A stretch of DNA of 64,000 bases from Boswellia sacra. Taxonomy: Eukaryota > Streptophyta > Magnoliopsida > Sapindales > Burseraceae. The notes below the pieces were generated by a model. It did no database searches and had not been told where the DNA came from. It was given only the letters and a program-made list of their open reading frames with translations. Below, in pieces: positions 58,701 to 64,000 of the stretch (position 1 is its first letter; each line of letters begins with the position of its first letter). Both the position numbers and the translations under genes were made by a program. The stretch lies in contig SNVD02004312.1 in the NCBI GenBank assembly GCA_013180625.2, positions 1 to 64,000 on the forward strand, in the 5' to 3' direction.

Positions 58701-60810
58701 GAGAGCTCAATTAATGAAAGAGCTCACTGATCTCAAATAACTCAGATTGCAGAAATTTTTTTTGTGCTCTTTATTTCACTAGGAAGGCTTTAAATACATA
58801 GTCACATAACAGAATTCCCACAGGTGAAGAGGATTTCCAGGGATAACAAATAAAAAAAAGTGGCTAAAAATCTGCAATTTAAACTGCAACTAACAAGCAA
58901 AAAAATCTGCAACAAAAAAAAAAAAAGAAACAAATCACTTTAAACAACTGGCTTTGACTCCTTTTGTTGACTGCGTCTCCTGTATGTGTGAGTAAAAGGG
59001 ACCACATGCATCTCTTGTTGTTGCTGAGGTGTATTTTTCATAACAGATTACATCCACTTGCTGGTGTTGAACAATTCACTATTAAATCTATTAAATATTG
59101 GAGAGTTACAAGATTGTTTTCATGGAAGTTTTCAAAGGAAAAACACAGAGAAAATGAACTTTCTAGACTTAAACAGCTCACTCTCTCTCACAACCCGTTC
59201 CCTAATTATATCCTAATCTTTTCTCTCTCACTTGTTTGTAACAAACTCATCAGCCTTTATACTCCAAGACAAAACAGAATTTTTGAAGCCCCAGTACTCT
59301 TCTACCAGCTCATTGATGCAACAAGTTGAACAAGCGCCACGGCCTGGGTGTTATGGCGCTCTGGCTTCCAACGCTGCGGCCCTATGATGTGAGCACTGCG
59401 ACGCTACCAGCGCTGTGGCACTGAACTCACTGACTCATCAATTATACAAGTTGAGACGCCTTGACATTAGGTTTTGAGCTTTTACCTAGTTATTTGAAAG
59501 ATCCCTAAACTTGAGTTTATTTGTGACATTTCCATATTTCTTCCATCCCTATGTCATCAGGATATTAAGGATTGTACCCTAGTATGAAATTGCAAATTCA
59601 TCTGATTTTTGAAAATGAAAGTTTCCCGTGGCTTTCATCATATGATCCCGATAACCCTTATATGGGTGAGGAATTGGACAATAATTGCACATAGATGGGA
59701 ATTAAAGGAGTGCTCTAGATATTTTCTTACATTTTCTTTCTCAAATTCAAGTAACTAGGATGTAGTACTAATGGCAATTTGTTATTTCCATTTGCAGGTT
59801 GGTGCTAAAGAGCATAGGTTATAAATCAGTAAAAATCAATGGTCTACCCTTTGATCATCACAGAGGTAAAATGCGAAAGGATAGATATGTAACTACTTTT
59901 GGCATCATTTGTATTTTCCTACTTATTGCATGAAAACATGTTATGTCTGGGAAAGCTATTATTTAATGAGTTCTTGCTGGTTCAAAGTTTTTATAGGAAA
60001 TTAGTATAATTATTAATTTTTGACATATATAAATATGGTAAAAGATTTCTTGATGAAGTATATTTGATATTAGTTGTTCCTTTCTGAAAATTTTGCATAG
60101 AATTCATGTGGGATAAATAAACTCCTTTTATGATTGATACTTCAATAAAATCCTCAGTCATTCTTTTATCTACTCACTTTATCAAACTTTGTGGTTCTTA
60201 AAACATATTTTTTTAATAATTTCTACACCATTGAAGTACAAGTAGCATCTTTAAAACCATCTCCAGAAGACCACCTCACAATTTTTCAGAATGGTGGCGA
60301 TGTATAAGTTTGCCTACCGCCCGCCCATCTTATGCCATCTTTTACAGGTGTGGTACCAAATGTTAGAGGTCGAGTGCTAAGTGATACTTCAGGGGATCTT
60401 ACATTGGTTGAGAATGGCCTATATGTCTGTGGATGGCTAAAGAGAGGACCAACCGGTATCATTGCTACGAACCTTTACTGTGCCGAGGAAACAGTAAGTA
60501 GTCTTTTACATTAATTCAAAAGCATAAAAAAATCATCATCAATAGTGATGTTTGATATAACTCACTGAAATGGTAGGTTGCAAGCATATTAGAAGACCTC
60601 GAAAAAGGAGTACTAGCATCCACATCAAGTTTGTCGAAGCCCGGTAGGGTGGGACTCCTCCAGTTACTGGATAACAGAATTGCTAAACCTGTACCATACA
60701 GTGGTTGGGAAAAAATTGACTCAGAGGAGAAGAGGCTTGGGAGTTTAAGAAACAAACCAAGGGAGAAGTTAACGACATGGGAAGATCTGCTGCAAGTAGT
60801 CATGAAATAG
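55764..60810 (+). CDS. MFDR: Mitochondrial NADPH:adrenodoxin/ferredoxin oxidoreductase
   Basis: FAD flavoenzyme that passes electrons from NADPH to mitochondrial ferredoxin (Arh1/FDXR family), supporting Fe-S cluster assembly and biotin synthesis in the matrix. Thirteen exons: 55764-55868, 55947-56051, 56136-56249, 56365-56418, 56599-56712, 56920-57029, 57119-57192, 57566-57627, 57801-57999, 58278-58338, 59798-59865, 60348-60493, 60577-60810. They sum to 1446 bases, 481 codons plus stop, with phases consistent at every junction; the Arabidopsis protein is about the same length. Residues 1-15 ([15 protein letters not shown]) look like a mitochondrial presequence. The FAD-binding GSGPAG is at 24-29, the NADP-binding [11 protein letters not shown] at 163-173, the NADPH-phosphate-binding GRRGP at 207-211 and [14 protein letters not shown] at 384-397. 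Introns are GT-AG except intron 2, which is GC-AG. Element F ends 193 bp upstream of the ATG. No frame break was seen. Confidence 0.95.
58361..58440 (+). repeat. Perfect 40-bp tandem duplication in MFDR intron 10
   Basis: ATTTGACAATTTATGTATCT plus the next 20 bases (58361-58400) is repeated exactly at 58401-58440, implying a recent duplication. Confidence 0.95.
58441..59480. other. Insertion-like block in MFDR intron 10, class unknown
   Basis: Intron 10 is 1459 bp, the longest of the gene. This part differs in composition from the surrounding AT-rich intron and includes a GC-rich patch (59331-59420, GCGCCACGGCC and GGCGCTCTGG). It has no coding domain and I found no terminal repeats, so its nature as a transposon fragment is only suspected. 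Confidence 0.3.
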
Positions 60811-62008
60811 ACTTAGACAGGCAGAAATTATTAAAATTCAACATTTTTCTTCACATTTTTGCATTTATAGAAGTTTAATCATGTTTCATAATCTGCTCAT
60901 ATCTGCTCAGAATATTGTGGGTCTGGCTTTAAATTGGAACTTGTAGCTATTTGAGGTTAATTTTTATGTGTCCAGTATAGGCTTAGGATGATTTTTTTGG
61001 GGTCAAGGTGGGCTTACACATAGCGAAGGGGCTTCCATATGGCCTCTAAATACTTTATTGTCCATTCAAATTCAATGTAATCATATAAAAATATTTTTCT
61101 TTTCAACACATTGATATGAAAATCCATCGTCTGACGCATCAAACTCTGTCTAATATATAAGAAATTTGTATGATTAGTATTTAAGTGTATTTGTTTTATA
61201 AATTACTTTTTAAGGAATCCTTTTTCAAAATTTTGATCATTGAACATGAACACTGAAAATAAAGAGTGAAATTCCAATTAAACTCTGTCCAAAATATAAG
61301 AGGTTTTATGAATGATATTGAACGGTATTTGTTTTATAAATTTATTTAAAGGAATCCTTTCTTTAAATTTTGATCATTGAACATGAGTATAGAAAGTAAA
61401 GAGTAAGATTCCAATCAATACAATAATTTTGAGGCGGTTCAAATTCAATTATCCTATTTTGGATATACGGTTCAATAAGAATATAAGCCAACTAAATTTA
61501 GCTTACATAAAAGCTCTTGATCTCAATAACTTACATTTTGACTTGTATGATCAAATATATCTACAGTCTTTCAGATATCATCTCATAATAATTAATCTCC
61601 ACATGACAATCTTAAATACTTTATAAACTTCGAAAAATGTCTTCAAATCGAATGATTTCCACTTAAATTGTTCATTTTAATTTCAGTTCAATATCTCGTC
61701 GCCTCTATCTTAAACAATAATTGGGGAACTTACCCATTAACCTAGCCGAGCTCAAGTTTGACCAAAACATTCTCAAATTTATTTTGACACAATAGAGTGA
61801 CGTCCTTGAATGAGAAAACCTTTAAAGGCTCAATCAATAATCTAGCAAAATATGATTAAAAACATGTTATGGAAAGCATGTAACCTTGAGACTTCTAGTT
61901 TACTATAGGTCCATACTTATGGCTTACATTTCATGATCAAGTATCTGTGACCATGGTTTTTCTTTACAAAAACACATTGTACCTACCGAAAATTAACACA
62001 GGGCTCCA
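60811..62008. other. MFDR 3' flank, intergenic
   Basis: 3' untranslated and intergenic sequence with one diverged tandem duplication (61141-61418). No other gene recognised. Confidence 0.5.
61141..61418 (+). repeat. Diverged ~139-bp tandem duplication
   Basis: Two units start AAACTCTGTC at 61141 and 61280 and share TTTGATCATTGAACATGA near their ends, with scattered differences. Confidence 0.88.
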
Positions 62009-62016
62009 GCCATAAG

Positions 62017-63498
62017 TAGAGATGGCAAAAAAACCCGTTGAGTTCGAGGCCCCGCCATAACTTGTGCTTTAGGACCCGTCCCTTTTGAGTTTAGGGGTGG
62101 GTCTTGATCCTTAAGTGTGCTACCCCGTCCGGATTTGGGTTTGACCCCTTAGAACAGTTGCCCCGCCCCGCCCTGCCCCAGAGGATGTAAAGGTATCTTT
62201 GTAAAGTTTTAAAATTTTGGGACTGCCGCGTAATTTTTAATATTATATATGTTAAACTTCTCATATATGTAAATTCTTTATACTTTTACAAATAATACAA
62301 AAAATTTAACAAAAGTTACATTTTAATTAATAATTATGAATTTTTAGTATATTAACAATAATTTAGTCATGTTATAATGACAAAATAAAATATTTTATTT
62401 TATAGAAATTAAATTTGTGTAATATATCATCTTGATATAGATTACTAGTACTAATTAACAATATTAACAAGATTGTTTCAAAAATGTATACCTCTAATAT
62501 AATCAATATATTATTTTCTAAATATATAAATAGAAATATGATAAGAATAATCTTGTAACCTTAAACAAATGATTTATTGTAATTTAAGTTAATTAATTGA
62601 ATTATTAATGTTTTATATACATGTAATGTTAATCAATTGGCATATGTCAATCATATTTTTGTTATCAGATTGAAATTAAATCAACACGCTATTATAAAAT
62701 TATTTAATTATATTATAAATTATTTGAAAAATTGTCAATTAACTAGGTGAAAAGCAATAATACACTTTGAACACTATTAATAATATAATATATAACATTA
62801 TTACTAATAAAGTCAAATAGTAATTAGTTGCCATTATTTTTTTAAATAATATAACTAATTTGTACAATCACTATTTAGCTTGCATAATATCAAGATAAAT
62901 GAAAACTTATCTCAACTTTATGAGCAATAAATTTTTTGTCCAATATAAATTAATTTTATTTTCATTTGAGTTGAAGTACAATCATCATTTAACTTGTACA
63001 ATGCCAATATATATGAAAACTTATATAAACCTTATGAGTAATGAATTTTTTTATCTAATAGAAATTAACTTTATTTCTTATGAGTTTTAATGATTGTTAG
63101 ATAATTATATGGATTATGAAGCATTTTAAAATTTGTATCATGTGTATATTTATTTTATTTTAGGTCAAGTATAAAATATATTTATTTTATCTTTAAAATC
63201 TATAGATGTATGTATTTTGTTTTTTTTAATGAAGTAGATTGAATATAACACTTCTTAGTTTTTAAATAATGATCATCAATATATTTATATTTTAGATTAA
63301 ATAATTTAATAAAATTTAAATTAGGTGGGGCAAGGCAGGGCAAGGCGGGGTGGGTCTAGGTCTTGCCTTTCAAATATTGCCCTATCCCGCCCTGACCCAT
63401 CCCACCCCGTGGCTGGATGGGGACAAAAAAATGTTTGACAGGGCAGGAATGGGTACTTGCCGCCCCAGGCCCGCCCCACCCCATTGCCAAGCCTAGGA
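62017..63498. mobile_element. Probable non-autonomous hAT-like element with GC-rich ends
   Basis: The left end TAGAGATGGCAA resembles the inverted right end TAGGCTTGGCAA (reverse complement of 63484-63495). GCCATAAG (62009-62016) and CCCATAAG (63499-63506) flank it as an 8-bp target duplication with one mismatch, the length typical of hAT. The outer ~160 bp on each side are rich in CCCCGCC/GGGGCGG while the interior is extremely AT-rich. No transposase. The exact right border (63495 or 63498) is uncertain. Confidence 0.55.
62862..63090 (+). repeat. ~114-bp tandem duplication inside the hAT-like element
   Basis: Two diverged units begin GTACAATCA at 62862 and 62976 and share ATGAAAACTTAT and TATGAG segments. 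Confidence 0.85.
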
Positions 63499-63506
63499 CC
63501 CATAAG

Positions 63507-64000
63507 TCATTCCTAACTCATAACTATTAGTCTATTAGTTCATTCAAAATTCAGCTCTCTAGCTGGAGGCGAGCAGCTTGTGATTCTTTTTCTGTGCATA
63601 CCGTTGAAACACATCCAGATTAGTGCAAAATAACATAATACAAGACAAAATTGAAACCACAAGGCACAAGGAAAGAAAAATATTGTTCACTTGATAGCAA
63701 CCGCACATTTTAATTCATATCAACATCAATACCCTTCTTCGTGATAAATACGACTGGTGCCAAATACAAGATGCGACCCAACAATGAGAAATCTTGAACA
63801 ATGATACAGTGCAATGATTAGACAAAAGTTGGAACTTATAAACATAAAAGAAGAAAAAAAAGAGCCTAGACTAGTAGTCACTCCATGTAGGACAATAACT
63901 ACAGGCTTTAGATTGTGAATACAATATATACCTTTCAAGTGAATTAAGAGACAACAATATAGGCAGATGAATTAAGTGACAAGATGTGCTGATTCTATAC
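63507..64000. other. Intergenic, no gene recognised
   Basis: No supported reading frame, repeat or RNA gene. Confidence 0.5.

Noticed and set aside
58964..59329. 121-codon frame in MFDR intron 10.
   Set aside because: No domain, composition follows intron sequence, and it lies inside a spliced intron of a gene with consistent phases.

Overview
The window is nuclear DNA from a flowering plant, most likely a eudicot; species not determined. The evidence is spliced genes with plant-type introns, AT-rich intergenic DNA, and dense nested Ty1/copia and Ty3/gypsy LTR retrotransposons primed by initiator tRNA-Met (the TGGTATCAGAGC-type primer site occurs after every 5' LTR). No tRNA, rRNA, CRISPR array or bacterial-type operon was seen.

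Layout. 1-2.6 kb holds a decayed fragment of the DNA polymerase epsilon B-subunit gene (DPB2-like, minus strand) beside a MITE-like inverted repeat. 2.6-15.4 kb is element A, a copia-type element that keeps only gag. Its 3' LTR is split by element B (6039-14678, minus strand, target duplication GTATC). 15.7-24.2 kb is element C (plus strand, duplication ACAAG), same family as B. 26.1-41.2 kb is element E, a Ty3/gypsy element (duplication GAATA). Its 5' LTR is split by element D (29393-36617, minus strand, duplication GTCTC), a third B/C-family member that has lost the first zinc knuckle and the reverse transcriptase. 43-46 kb has a leader-like stretch and a decayed DUF4283-type (LINE-like) coding remnant. 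50.6-55.6 kb is element F, an unrelated short-LTR copia element (duplication CTATT). 55.8-60.8 kb is the only gene that looks intact: 13 exons for mitochondrial NADPH:adrenodoxin/ferredoxin oxidoreductase (481 aa). 62.0-63.5 kb is a probable non-autonomous hAT-like element with GC-rich ends.

How the parts relate. All retroelement reading frames are broken, so none looks autonomous. The B/C/D family is the most informative part: three copies share a -1 offset between gag and protease, an LTR minisatellite with 3, 4 or 5 copies that matches between the two LTRs of each element, and an inverted repeat straddling the polypurine tract and start of the 3' LTR. The same inverted-repeat layout occurs in the unrelated element A. 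Element F sits 193 bp upstream of the oxidoreductase start codon and has probably displaced its distal promoter. Exon coordinates and motif calls were read by eye; family names rest on recognised motifs, not on searches.
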